DNA from: an uncultured Pseudomonadota bacterium
Lineage (GTDB): Bacteria > Pseudomonadota > Gammaproteobacteria > Burkholderiales > SG8-41
Assembly: GCA_946885605.1 (NCBI GenBank)
Contig: CAMPGR010000085.1
Span: 1 to 16,812 of the forward strand
Length of the DNA stretch: 16,812 nucleotides
Reading direction: 5' to 3'
Under the pieces are notes generated by a model, which saw only the letters and a program-made list of their open reading frames with translations, made no database searches and was not told the origin of the DNA. Positions 1 to 7,126 of the stretch are shown here, one piece after another (the stretch's first letter is position 1; each line of letters opens with the position of its first letter). Both the position numbers and the translations under genes were made by a program.

Positions 1-909
1 CGCGATCACCGACCCCACGCCGATCACGATGCCGAGCAGGGTGAGCGCGGTGCGGAAGAGATTCGAGCGCAGCGCCCGGCCTGCCGTCTTGATCGCTTCC
101 ACGACGCCGCGCATTCCAAGGCCGGTGTCTTCGTCTTCAGCCGCAGGCAGCGGCGCTGCCGTGGCGTGCTCGGGGCTCGGCCCCGGGTCGGCGACGATGA
201 GTCCGTCGCGGATCTCGATGACGCGATGCGCGTGGCGCGCGACTTCCGCCGAGTGGGTAATGACGATCACGGTATGGCCATCGCGCGAGAGCCGGTTCAG
301 GAGTTCCAGCACTTCCTCGCCGCTCCTGCTGTCGAGCGCGCCCGTCGGCTCGTCCGCAAGGATGATCTGTCCGCCGTTCATCAGCGCGCGGGCGATCGAC
401 ACACGTTGCTGCTGCCCGCCGGAGAGCTGGTTCGGCTTGTGCTCCAGGCGCTCGGCGAGCCCCAGTCTCGAAAGCAGCGATTCGGCGCGCGCCTTGCGCT
501 CGGCGCGCGACATGCCGGCGTAGATGGCCGGGATTTCGACGTTCTCGGTCGCGCTTGCGCCGGCTATCAGGTTGTAGCTCTGGAACACGAAGCCGAACGC
601 TTCGCGGCGCAGGCGCGCAAGCGCATCGCGCCCCAGGCTCGAAACGTCCTCGCCCATGAAGCGGTACGTGCCGCTGGTCGGGCGGTCGAGGCAGCCCAGG
701 ATGTTCATGAGCGTCGACTTGCCCGAGCCGGACTGCCCGACGATCGCGACGAACTCGCCGGGATAGATGCTGACGTCGATCCCGTGCAGCACCTCGACTG
801 CGAGATCGCCGTTGCGATACGTCTTCGTGACGCCGGCAAGCTCGATCAGCGGAAGTGCCGTATTCGCGGAGACTGCCGCGCTCAAGTGTTTTTCAGGTTC
901 GCGCTTCAT
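1..909 (-). CDS. macB: MacB-type ABC transporter, ATPase plus start of permease (partial)
   Basis: This is the first 303 residues of a fused ATPase-permease of the MacB family, the inner-membrane component of a MacA-MacB-TolC-type pump that exports macrolides, peptides or other compounds. Reading the minus strand from the ATG at 909, the frame stays open to the window edge, so the C-terminal part is missing. Visible motifs are Walker [10 protein letters not shown] (residues 58-66), the ABC signature LSGGQQQR (162-169) and Walker [12 protein letters not shown] (183-193), followed by an H-loop ITHS. An acidic linker follows, then the start of the first transmembrane helix ([13 protein letters not shown]), which is where MacB's FtsX-like permease begins. 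The ATG overlaps the macA stop as ATGA (906-909), so the two are translationally coupled. A stand-alone LolD-type ATPase is excluded by the fused membrane segment. The specific substrate is unknown. Confidence 0.93.
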   Translation of the reverse strand, partial: MKREPEKHLSAAVSANTALPLIELAGVTKTYRNGDLAVEVLHGIDVSIYPGEFVAIVGQSGSGKSTLMNILGCLDRPTSGTYRFMGEDVSSLGRDALARLRREAFGFVFQSYNLIAGASATENVEIPAIYAGMSRAERKARAESLLSRLGLAERLEHKPNQLSGGQQQRVSIARALMNGGQIILADEPTGALDSRSGEEVLELLNRLSRDGHTVIVITHSAEVARHAHRVIEIRDGLIVADPGPSPEHATAAPLPAAEDEDTGLGMRGVVEAIKTAGRALRSNLFRTALTLLGIVIGVGSVIA

Positions 910-2249
910 ATGCGGGGCGACATCCTCGGTGCGTTCGCCGTTGCCGTTCTCGGGCGGTTCTGCTGGGAAGCCGTGCCGGTCACCACTTTCTCGCCGGGCT
1001 CGAGGCCGGAGAGGATCTGCGCCGCCACACGGCTCACCACGCCGACCTCAACCACGCGTTCCTCGATCGCGCCTTCGTCGTTCATGACGCGGACCATCGC
1101 GCGGCCCCCGGCAAAGCGGCTGCGGTCGGCCTGCTGGGCGGCGCGCGGTTCTCCGCCTTGAGCGGGCGCCGCTTTTCCGGCGGCACGCTGCGGCGCGCCC
1201 GATTGTCCCCGTGCCCCGACGGGCCGAAGGGCCGCGACCGGAACCTGCACTGCGTCCTGAGCCTGAGCGGCCACGAAGAAGATCTGCGCCGTCATCTGCG
1301 TCATGAGGGCGGCGTCGCGGTTCTCGACATCGAAGAGCGCGTTGTAGAGCACGACATTGTTCACGACTTCCGGCGTCGGATTGATCTGGCGCAGCTTCCC
1401 GCTCCAGCGCTTGCCCTGGCTCCCGAGCGTCGTGAAATAGACGTCCATGCCCATGCGCAGCCGCGACACGTCCGCTTCCGATACCTGGGACTGAACCGTC
1501 ATCGTCGAAAGATCCGCGATGCGCAGGATGATCGGCGCCTGCTGATTGGCGTTGAGCGTCTGGCCCTGTTTTGCGCTGATCGACACGACGGTGCCCGCCA
1601 TCGGCGCGTAGATCTTGGTATAGCCCAGGTTCGCTTCGTTGCCGCGCAGGCTCGAGCGCGTCTGCTCGATCTGCGCTTTGAACACGTTGATCTGCGCTTT
1701 CGCGGACTTGAGCGCGGCCTCCGCGCTCTGGAGCGCTTCCTGGGTCGTCGCCTGCTCGCGCATCATGTTCACCTGCCGCCGGTGCTGCTGCTCGGCGAGC
1801 GCGAGCTGCGCTTCCCTGTCGGCGAGCTGCGCCGTGAGCGTGTTGATCTGCGCGCGATCGGCGTCCACCCGCGTGCGATAGACCGTCGGGTCGATCTCCG
1901 CGAGGAGCTTGCCTTTTTCCACGCGGTCGCCGATTTCGACGTGCAAAGTCTTCAACTGGCCGGACACCTGCGTGCCCACGTCCACGTAGTCGCGCGGCTG
2001 CAGCACGCCGGTCGCGGTGACGGCGTCTTCGATGTCCCCGCGCTGCACCACCGCGGTGGTGTAGCGCGCGGCGGCGTTGCCGTTTTCTTTCCATGCGGTC
2101 CAGCCATAGTAGCTGCCGCCGATCGTCGCGATGACAGCGGCAAGCGCGACCGTTGCACGCGATGCTCGCTTGCGCCAGGGTGTGCGTTTACCATTGTCCG
2201 AGTTCGACTTGGGCGCGGGCTGCAGTTGTTGTTCTCCCATCGTGTCCAT
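906..2249 (-). CDS. macA: MacA-type periplasmic adaptor (HlyD/RND membrane fusion protein)
   Basis: This is the periplasmic membrane fusion protein that would link MacB to an outer-membrane TolC-type channel. With the ATG at 2249 the protein has 447 residues: a basic N-terminus, one membrane anchor (about 33-52), a lipoyl/barrel-sandwich half (about 65-125, with [10 protein letters not shown] and [13 protein letters not shown]), an alpha-helical hairpin (125-205), the second lipoyl half (207-245, [10 protein letters not shown]) and beta-barrel and membrane-proximal domains. It is longer than E. coli MacA (371 residues), mainly through a Gly/Ala/Arg/Gln-rich low-complexity insert at about 345-385. 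The frame is open up to 2396, but that part is not adaptor-like. In-frame alternatives are ATG 2276 and ATG 2240. The stop overlaps the macB start, and the gene diverges from the baeSR-like genes. Confidence 0.9.
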   Translation of the reverse strand: MDTMGEQQLQPAPKSNSDNGKRTPWRKRASRATVALAAVIATIGGSYYGWTAWKENGNAAARYTTAVVQRGDIEDAVTATGVLQPRDYVDVGTQVSGQLKTLHVEIGDRVEKGKLLAEIDPTVYRTRVDADRAQINTLTAQLADREAQLALAEQQHRRQVNMMREQATTQEALQSAEAALKSAKAQINVFKAQIEQTRSSLRGNEANLGYTKIYAPMAGTVVSISAKQGQTLNANQQAPIILRIADLSTMTVQSQVSEADVSRLRMGMDVYFTTLGSQGKRWSGKLRQINPTPEVVNNVVLYNALFDVENRDAALMTQMTAQIFFVAAQAQDAVQVPVAALRPVGARGQSGAPQRAAGKAAPAQGGEPRAAQQADRSRFAGGRAMVRVMNDEGAIEERVVEVGVVSRVAAQILSGLEPGEKVVTGTASQQNRPRTATANAPRMSPRI

Positions 2250-2280
2250 GGTCGTCCGTGTTTCGTGGTTTTTCATGGCT
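2231..2280 (-). repeat. Possible dispersed repeat across the macA start region
   Basis: Read on the minus strand, this stretch encodes [17 protein letters not shown]. The core (AACCACGAAACACGG on the minus strand) resembles a short repeat that recurs in unrelated bacterial and metagenomic intergenic regions, where it gives spurious NHETRTT-like peptides. That resemblance is from memory and was not searched. If it is correct, the segment is leader rather than coding sequence, and macA starts at ATG 2249 or 2240 instead of 2276. Confidence 0.3.
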
Positions 2281-2427
2281 CGCAGTGTGCGGGCCCAAAG
2301 CGCATGGAATGTGGAAGAAATGAGGAAGTTTTGTAACGAGTTCCGGCGCGCTGGCGCTTGCGGGCCCCGGAAAATTGCAGCCCTTCCCTCGCGCAAGCGC
2401 CGCCCCGCGGGGACCGGGCGGCTGATC

Positions 2428-2456
2428 CATAATTCGTGCGTAATTGCCGATTACGC
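2428..2456 (+). promoter_or_regulatory. Candidate promoter -10 and operator-like dyad upstream of the baeS-like gene
   Basis: CATAAT at 2428-2433 matches five of six bases of a sigma-70 -10 box. It is followed by a perfect inverted repeat, GCGTAAT (2438-2444), spacer TGCCG, ATTACGC (2450-2456). A start point near 2440 would put the dyad over the first transcribed bases, a usual repressor or autoregulator position. No good -35 hexamer is visible 16-18 bases upstream, which would suit an activator-dependent promoter. Binding by the adjacent BaeR-like regulator is inference. Confidence 0.4.
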
Positions 2457-2464
2457 TGCAACGC

Positions 2465-3892
2465 GTGGACAAGCTCACGTTCGACAAGCTGCACGTCAAG
2501 CTCTTCGCCGCGATCGCGGGCGCCATCGCCGTGCTCACGGTCGCCGCCTATGTCGTCTTTACGGCGAGCTTCGAGCACGGGTTCATCCAGTACTTGAAGC
2601 GCGCCGACGAAGTGCGGCTGGAGCGCATGGTGGAGCGCCTGGCCGAGGGCTACGCGCGCGAACGCGGCTGGGGGTGGATCGCCAACGATCGCGAGCGGTG
2701 GATCGATATGTCGCGCGATGTGCTGGGTCTCACGCGCACGCCCGCGGACAGTGCCGCCAAGGGCGCGCGGCCGCCGCGGCGCGACACGCCGCTCACCATC
2801 GACCCGCGCCTCATGCTGTTCGACGCGAGCCGCCAGCAGCTCATCGGGCGCAGCGAGCTTGCCTCGCGCGCGCAGCTGAAACCCGTGGTCGTCGCCGCGC
2901 AAACGGTCGGATATCTGGGTTACGTGCCGCGGCCGGAAGTCATCGAATCGATCGAGCGCGTATACGTGCAGCGCCAGAGAGTCGCGTTCGGCGTGATTGC
3001 GGTCGGCATGCTGGTCGCGTCGCTGCTGCTCGCCGCGGGACTCGCCTACTGGCTCACGCAACGCATCCGCGCCATCGCTCACGCGATGAACGCGCTCATC
3101 CGCGGCGACTATTCCATCACGCTGGATGTCCCGGGGAACGACGAGCTCGCGGCGCTTGCCGCGAACATCAATACGCTGGCGCGCACGCTCCAGGCCGCGC
3201 GCGAGTCGCGCCAGCAGTGGATTGCCGACATCGCGCATGAGCTGCGCACGCCGCTTTCGGTGTTGCGTGCCGAAATCGAGTCGCTGGAAGACGGCGTGCG
3301 GCCTTTGAACCAGGCGGCGGTGAAGTCGCTTTCGGGCGAGGCGCAGCGCCTCGCGCGTCTGGTGGAAGACTTGCACACCCTTTCGTTGTCGGACCTGGGT
3401 GCGCTCAGCTACCGCAAGGAGCCGGTCGATGTGGCGGAAGTATTGGGCGACGCGCTGTCGGGGCACCGGCGTGCGATCCGGGAAAGCGGCCTCGAGCTCG
3501 ATACGCATATGGCGCCCGATGCAATGGTCCTTGCGGACGCGGAGCGGCTCACTCAGGTTTTTGCCAATCTTCTGCAGAATAGCCTGCGCTACACCGATGC
3601 GCCGGGGCGGATCGCGGTCCGGATGCGGCGCGAGAGCGGTAGCATCGTCATCGACTGGGAAGATACAGCCCCCGGCGTGCCGATCGAGGACCTGACGAAG
3701 CTGACCGACCGGCTCTACCGGGTGGAAGGCTCGCGCAGTCGTGATGGCGGCGGCTCGGGGCTGGGGCTTGCGATTGCGCGCGCGATCGTCGAAGGACACG
3801 GCGGCACGCTCACTGCCCACGCGAGCGCGCTGGGCGGCCTCAAGATCGAGATCGTGCTGCCGGCGATCAATGGAAGGGCGAATCATGGCTGA
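2465..3892 (+). CDS. baeS: BaeS-type sensor histidine kinase
   Basis: This is an inner-membrane sensor kinase that autophosphorylates and passes the phosphate to the response regulator encoded next. From GTG 2465 it has 475 residues: TM1 (about 13-36), a periplasmic sensor region (37-173), TM2 (173-196), a HAMP segment to about 250, a HisKA H-box with the phospho-acceptor in IAHELRTPLS (H258), an N-box (NLLQNSLRY, N372), a G1 box DTAPGVP (D400) and a G2 box GGGSGLGLAIA (428-438). DTAPGVP is the BaeS-style form of the G1 box. An in-frame TAA at 2441 means the start cannot lie earlier than TTG 2444. I prefer GTG 2465 because TTG 2444 falls inside a perfect inverted repeat; neither start has a strong Shine-Dalgarno. 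Its end overlaps the regulator gene by 8 bases. The stimulus is unknown; envelope damage or toxic compounds is inferred from the BaeS family and the efflux neighbours. Confidence 0.88.
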   Translation: MDKLTFDKLHVKLFAAIAGAIAVLTVAAYVVFTASFEHGFIQYLKRADEVRLERMVERLAEGYARERGWGWIANDRERWIDMSRDVLGLTRTPADSAAKGARPPRRDTPLTIDPRLMLFDASRQQLIGRSELASRAQLKPVVVAAQTVGYLGYVPRPEVIESIERVYVQRQRVAFGVIAVGMLVASLLLAAGLAYWLTQRIRAIAHAMNALIRGDYSITLDVPGNDELAALAANINTLARTLQAARESRQQWIADIAHELRTPLSVLRAEIESLEDGVRPLNQAAVKSLSGEAQRLARLVEDLHTLSLSDLGALSYRKEPVDVAEVLGDALSGHRRAIRESGLELDTHMAPDAMVLADAERLTQVFANLLQNSLRYTDAPGRIAVRMRRESGSIVIDWEDTAPGVPIEDLTKLTDRLYRVEGSRSRDGGGSGLGLAIARAIVEGHGGTLTAHASALGGLKIEIVLPAINGRANHG

Positions 3893-4562
3893 ACGCCTGC
3901 TCATCGTGGAGGACGAGGTCAAGCTCGCGGGGCTGCTGCGCGATTACCTCGTTCAGGAAGGGTTCGACGTGTCCATGCTCCATCGCGGCGACGAAGTGGA
4001 GGATTGGGTGCGCACGCACGGTGCCGACCTTGTGCTGCTCGATCTCATGCTGCCCGGCAGGAACGGGCTCGACATCTGCAAGGCGCTTCGCGCTTCGTCG
4101 CCCGACATCGCGATCATCATGGTGACGGCCCGCGTGGAGGAGATCGACCGCCTGCTCGGGCTCGAGCTCGGCGCGGACGACTACATCTGCAAGCCTTTCA
4201 GCCCTCGCGAAGTGGTGGCGCGGGTCAAAGCGGTGCTGAGGCGCGGCAGGCGCGGCGCACCCACGCCGCAGGAGCAGGGTCTTGTAATGGATGACGGAGG
4301 ATACAGAGCCACGCTAGGGGGCAGGGACCTCGGCCTCACCGCGGTCGAGTATCAGCTGCTCAAAGTTCTGGTGACACATCCGGGGCGCATTTTTTCGCGG
4401 GATCAACTTATGGATGCGATGTATCGCGACGAGCGCGTCGTCTCCGACCGCACGGTGGACAGCCACGTGAAGAAGATCCGCAGGAAGATTGCGGACGTGC
4501 TGCCGGATCGCGAGATCATCCACTCGGTCTATGGAGTGGGGTACAAGTACGAGTGGACGTGA
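3885..4562 (+). CDS. baeR: BaeR-type OmpR-family response regulator
   Basis: This is a 225-residue two-domain response regulator. The receiver domain (1-120) has the acidic pocket E9/D10, phospho-acceptor D53 in LVLLDLMLPG, the switch threonine T81 and conserved K103 in CKPFSPRE. The C-terminal winged helix (about 130-225) contains LTAVEYQLLKVL, the recognition-helix region DRTVDSHVKKIRRK and the final wing VYGVGYKYEW, all typical of OmpR/PhoB and closest to BaeR. The ATG at 3885 is preceded by GGAAGGG (3872-3878) and overlaps the kinase stop by 8 bases, so the pair is coupled. The most economical target is the divergent macAB operon and its own promoter, which is inferred from position. The frame is open further upstream to 3741, but that segment is only a shadow of the kinase gene. 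Confidence 0.92.
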   Translation: MAERLLIVEDEVKLAGLLRDYLVQEGFDVSMLHRGDEVEDWVRTHGADLVLLDLMLPGRNGLDICKALRASSPDIAIIMVTARVEEIDRLLGLELGADDYICKPFSPREVVARVKAVLRRGRRGAPTPQEQGLVMDDGGYRATLGGRDLGLTAVEYQLLKVLVTHPGRIFSRDQLMDAMYRDERVVSDRTVDSHVKKIRRKIADVLPDREIIHSVYGVGYKYEWT

Positions 4563-4583
4563 CGTTACGCCGCAGGAGGTTCG

Positions 4584-4829
4584 ATGAATTTGACCGATGC
4601 GCTGGACGCCCTGCAATGGCCGGCGATGCTCGTCACGCTGCTGGCGGCATGGCTGGTCGCCGGTCAGACAAAGAGGCAGCGGAGCTGGGGTTTCTGGTGC
4701 TTTATCGTGAGCAACATCCTGTGGATCGCGTGGGCGGTGCCGGCACACGCGTATGCGCTGATCGTGCTGCAGGTGGGCTTGTTCATGCTGAACGTGCGCG
4801 GCGCGCGCAAGAACGAGCCTGCGACCTGA
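4584..4829 (+). CDS. Small three-helix membrane protein, third gene of the baeSR-like operon
   Basis: This is an 81-residue hydrophobic protein with three likely transmembrane stretches: about 13-28 (PAMLVTLLAAWLVAG), 35-52 (WGFWCFIVSNILWIAWAV) and 55-72 (HAYALIVLQVGLFMLN). A positive QTKRQR loop lies between the first two, and a charged tail (RGARKNEP) follows. A strong AGGAGG (4574-4579) sits five bases before the ATG, and the gene begins 21 bases after the regulator stop, so it is probably co-transcribed with the kinase and regulator. It resembles short Burkholderiales membrane proteins sometimes labelled amino-acid transporter-like, but I cannot assign a function. It could be a small accessory protein of the sensor or pump, or simply a downstream passenger. 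Confidence 0.75.
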   Translation: MNLTDALDALQWPAMLVTLLAAWLVAGQTKRQRSWGFWCFIVSNILWIAWAVPAHAYALIVLQVGLFMLNVRGARKNEPAT

Positions 4830-4877
4830 GTCGCGGCGTCATTCCGCTGAAAACGAGCTTGCGAGTTTCAGAGAGGC

Positions 4878-4900
4878 TCATATTCGCGTAGCGAATGTGA
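4878..4900. repeat. Extragenic hairpin with ATTCGC-GTA-GCGAAT core
   Basis: The sequence has a perfect 6-bp stem, ATTCGC (4882-4887) and GCGAAT (4891-4896), around GTA. It extends with TCA/TGA outer pairs and one possible G-U pair to about 10 bp. It lies between the converging small membrane protein gene and the 2-hydroxyacid dehydrogenase gene. No T-run follows on either strand, so it looks more like a REP-type extragenic palindrome than a terminator. Confidence 0.5.
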
Positions 4901-4910
4901 TGCCGGTGCT

Positions 4911-4940
4911 AAAAACGGAATCCGGAAAAGTACCGGACCC
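4911..4940 (-). terminator. Candidate intrinsic terminator downstream of the 2-hydroxyacid dehydrogenase gene
   Basis: On the minus strand a TCCGG/CCGGA stem with loop TACTTTT can be extended by two G-U pairs and one G-C pair. It is followed after a few bases by CGTTTTT (the A-run at 4911-4915 of the plus strand). It sits about 40 bases beyond the dehydrogenase stop codon. The stem is short, so confidence is limited. Confidence 0.35.
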
Positions 4941-4974
4941 GGGAGGACGAGCTCTTGGCAGACCTTTACTCGAA

Positions 4975-5955
4975 CTACCGCTTGTCGAGGACAGCCGGGT
5001 TCACGACATTGATCGGATTGCCGGCCTCATAGGCAAGAATCTGATCGAAGATGTCCGTGAACTGCAGCTCGTACTCCTCGCGCGTGACATACCCGATGTG
5101 CGGAGTACATACGACATTTGGCATCGTGCACAGCGGGTGATTCACGTCGCGCATCGGCTCCTGTTCGTACACGTCTACGGCCGCCATGCCGGGACGCCCG
5201 TTCTTGAGCGCCTGCACGAGCGCGCCGGGCTCGATGAGCGGGGCACGGCTTGTATTCACGATTAGCGCAGTGGGTTTCATCCGCGCAAGGTCCGGGGCGG
5301 ACACGATGCCGCGCGTCGCATCGACGAGGCGCATGTGCAGCGTGATGATATCGCATTCCTCGAAGAACGCCTCCTTGCTCTGCGCGACCGCGTAGCCGTC
5401 GGCACGTGCGCGCTCGCGGGAAGATTCGCGCGCCCAGACGACCACGTTCATCCCGAACGCCTTCCCGTAACCCGCCACCGCGCTGCCGATGCGGCCGTAA
5501 CCGAACACGCCGAGCGTTTTGTGCCGCACCGTGCTGCCGACGCCGATCTGCCACTTGCCGGCCTTGAGCGCGGCCATCTGCTGCGGGATCTGGCGCATCG
5601 ACGCGAGGATGAGGCCCCACGTCAGCTCCGCAGTGGCGTACGACGGGGTGCCGGGGTGCTGTGACGAGGAGACAATGATGCCGCACCGCGTGCAGGCCTC
5701 GATGTCGATGTGCGGATAGACGCTGCGCTGGCTGATGAGCTTCAACTTGTCCAGCCGCTCGATCAGCGGCGCGCGGATCTGCGTGCGCTCGCGGATGAGC
5801 ACCAGCGCTTCGGTGTTCCTGAGCCGCTGCGCGAGCGCATCGACCTCCTGAACGTGGTCGTTCCAGATTTCGACATCATGGCCGGACAGTTTGCTGAAAC
5901 AGTTCAGCATGCGTACGGTGTCGTGGTAGTCGTCGAGGATGGTGATTTTCATCAT
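4975..5955 (-). CDS. D-isomer-specific 2-hydroxyacid dehydrogenase family protein
   Basis: This is a 326-residue cytoplasmic NAD(P)-dependent dehydrogenase that would interconvert a D-2-hydroxy acid and its 2-keto acid. The Rossmann motif is GYGRIG (152-157). The catalytic triad of the family is present: R237 in [10 protein letters not shown]266 in DVYEQEP and H286 in TPHIGYV, with Arg-Glu spacing of 29 as in phosphoglycerate dehydrogenase. The C-terminal ACT or regulatory domain of long PGDH forms is absent. Two ATG codons follow each other (5955 and 5952), and no clear Shine-Dalgarno is seen before either. It lies downstream of the SMP-30 gene on the same strand, 115 bases away, so they may act on related sugar or organic acids. 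The exact substrate cannot be read from sequence. Confidence 0.88.
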   Translation of the reverse strand: MMKITILDDYHDTVRMLNCFSKLSGHDVEIWNDHVQEVDALAQRLRNTEALVLIRERTQIRAPLIERLDKLKLISQRSVYPHIDIEACTRCGIIVSSSQHPGTPSYATAELTWGLILASMRQIPQQMAALKAGKWQIGVGSTVRHKTLGVFGYGRIGSAVAGYGKAFGMNVVVWARESSRERARADGYAVAQSKEAFFEECDIITLHMRLVDATRGIVSAPDLARMKPTALIVNTSRAPLIEPGALVQALKNGRPGMAAVDVYEQEPMRDVNHPLCTMPNVVCTPHIGYVTREEYELQFTDIFDQILAYEAGNPINVVNPAVLDKR

Positions 5956-5980
5956 GGCAATTTGTCGAGCTTGTCGTTGA

Positions 5981-6002
5981 CTGGATCCCGGCTTTCGCCG
6001 GG
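5981..6002. repeat. Extragenic palindrome, CCCGGC-TTTC-GCCGGG
   Basis: A perfect 6-bp stem (5987-5992 with 5997-6002) with a TTTC loop is preceded by CTGGAT. This matches the widespread proteobacterial palindrome whose chance translations read PAKAGIQ or ESRDP, and exactly such peptides appear in the frames here. A second imperfect stem, TCCCTA/TGGGGA, follows at 6012-6029. The element fills most of the gap between the SMP-30 and dehydrogenase genes. Confidence 0.6.
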
Positions 6003-6070
6003 AAGACGAGGGTCCCTATTAAGTGGGGATTTTGCCGGGAAGGCGGAGCCTCTAAGCGCACATCCTTTGA

Positions 6071-6982
6071 CTAGGACTGCTGTTTGCGGATTGCGTACCA
6101 GGGATGGGGCTGGCCGGGGGTCCTGACACGCAGCGCGTAGACGGAAGTGTGCGCGCAGCAGAAGAGCGTACGCCAATCCGGCCCGCCGAACGCGAAATTC
6201 ACCGCTTGCTCGGGAAACCGGATGATGCCGATGCGCTTGCCGTCCGGCGCGAACACCCATATGCCGCCGGGGCCTGTGCAGTAGACGCGCCCCAGCGAAT
6301 CGACCTTGAGCCCATCCGGAATCCCGGGCTCGGCGCCTTCGTTCATGTCCGCGAAGATCCGCCGCCGCACCATCTTGCCTCCGGCATCGACCTCCAGCGC
6401 GTGGATATATTTCGACGAGCGCGTGTTGGCCACATACAGCGTGCGCTCATCCGGCGAGAACGCGAGACCGTTCGGATACTCGCACAGCGCGACGAGGCTC
6501 ACGGCGTCGTCGTCGGTGACGCGATAGACGCTTGCTCCATCCCACAGATTGTCCAGGCCTTCAGGCCCAGGGATTTCGCGCTCGGCGTACGGCACGCGCT
6601 TGTCGGGATCAGTGAAGTAGAGGCTTCCGTCCGAGCGGCATACGATGTCGTTGGGGCGGTTGAAGCGCCCGCCCTGAAAGCGATCAACCAGCGTCTCGAC
6701 TTTGCCGTCGCTTGCCATGCGGGTGACGCTGCGGCTCGTGCCTTCGCACATCACGAGCCGGCCGTTGAGGTCGAAGGTCGTGCCGTTCCCGCCCGCGGTC
6801 TCGCGCACGACTTCCGCAGCCTTGCCCGGCGTAACGCGATAGAGCCGGTTCGCGCGAATGTCCACGAAATAATAGAACCCGTCGGGGTGCCACAGCGGGC
6901 CTTCGGTGAAGATGAAGCCGGTGGCAAGGCGCTCGGCTTCGGTGGTCTCGAGGATTTCCGGCAGGTTGTTCGCGCGTGGCAT
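6071..6982 (-). CDS. SMP-30/gluconolactonase-family beta-propeller enzyme
   Basis: This is a 303-residue protein of the SMP-30/gluconolactonase/LRE family, six-bladed propellers that hydrolyse lactones with a bound divalent metal. Family metal ligands can be placed: E27 in FTEGPLW, the Asn of FNRPNDIV, the Asn of YPNGLAFS and the Asp of GIPDGLKVD, together with repeated blade motifs such as DGSLYFTD and LGRVYCTGPGG. The start ATG 6982 is chosen because AAGGAAAG lies just upstream on the minus strand; the frame is open to 7096, but that extension lacks family character. No signal peptide is visible, so it is probably cytoplasmic. It diverges from gshA and precedes a D-2-hydroxyacid dehydrogenase gene. 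A lactone-to-hydroxyacid role in sugar-acid breakdown is plausible but unproven. Confidence 0.87.
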   Translation of the reverse strand: MPRANNLPEILETTEAERLATGFIFTEGPLWHPDGFYYFVDIRANRLYRVTPGKAAEVVRETAGGNGTTFDLNGRLVMCEGTSRSVTRMASDGKVETLVDRFQGGRFNRPNDIVCRSDGSLYFTDPDKRVPYAEREIPGPEGLDNLWDGASVYRVTDDDAVSLVALCEYPNGLAFSPDERTLYVANTRSSKYIHALEVDAGGKMVRRRIFADMNEGAEPGIPDGLKVDSLGRVYCTGPGGIWVFAPDGKRIGIIRFPEQAVNFAFGGPDWRTLFCCAHTSVYALRVRTPGQPHPWYAIRKQQS

Positions 6983-7126
6983 GGCTCTTTCCTTCGTCGT
7001 GTTCTCGCGCCGAAAGATAACACAGGAAACTTTAGCGGGTGGCGGCTCCCCAACCATGGAGCGCGGGGATGGCGGCTTCGGGCCTTCTGCTACCATACCC
7101 GTCTTGTGAATCGGGGAAAGCTTCGC

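Noticed and set aside
855..2336. 493-codon plus-strand frame opposite macA
   Set aside because: The product is Arg/His-rich and featureless, and MacA on the minus strand is well supported.
2273..3922. 549-codon minus-strand frame opposite the histidine kinase
   Set aside because: It has an antisense composition without motifs, while the opposite strand carries every kinase box.
6104..7126. Upstream extension of the gshA frame by about 340 codons
   Set aside because: It is antisense to the SMP-30 gene, and homology to E. coli GshA begins only after about 7127.
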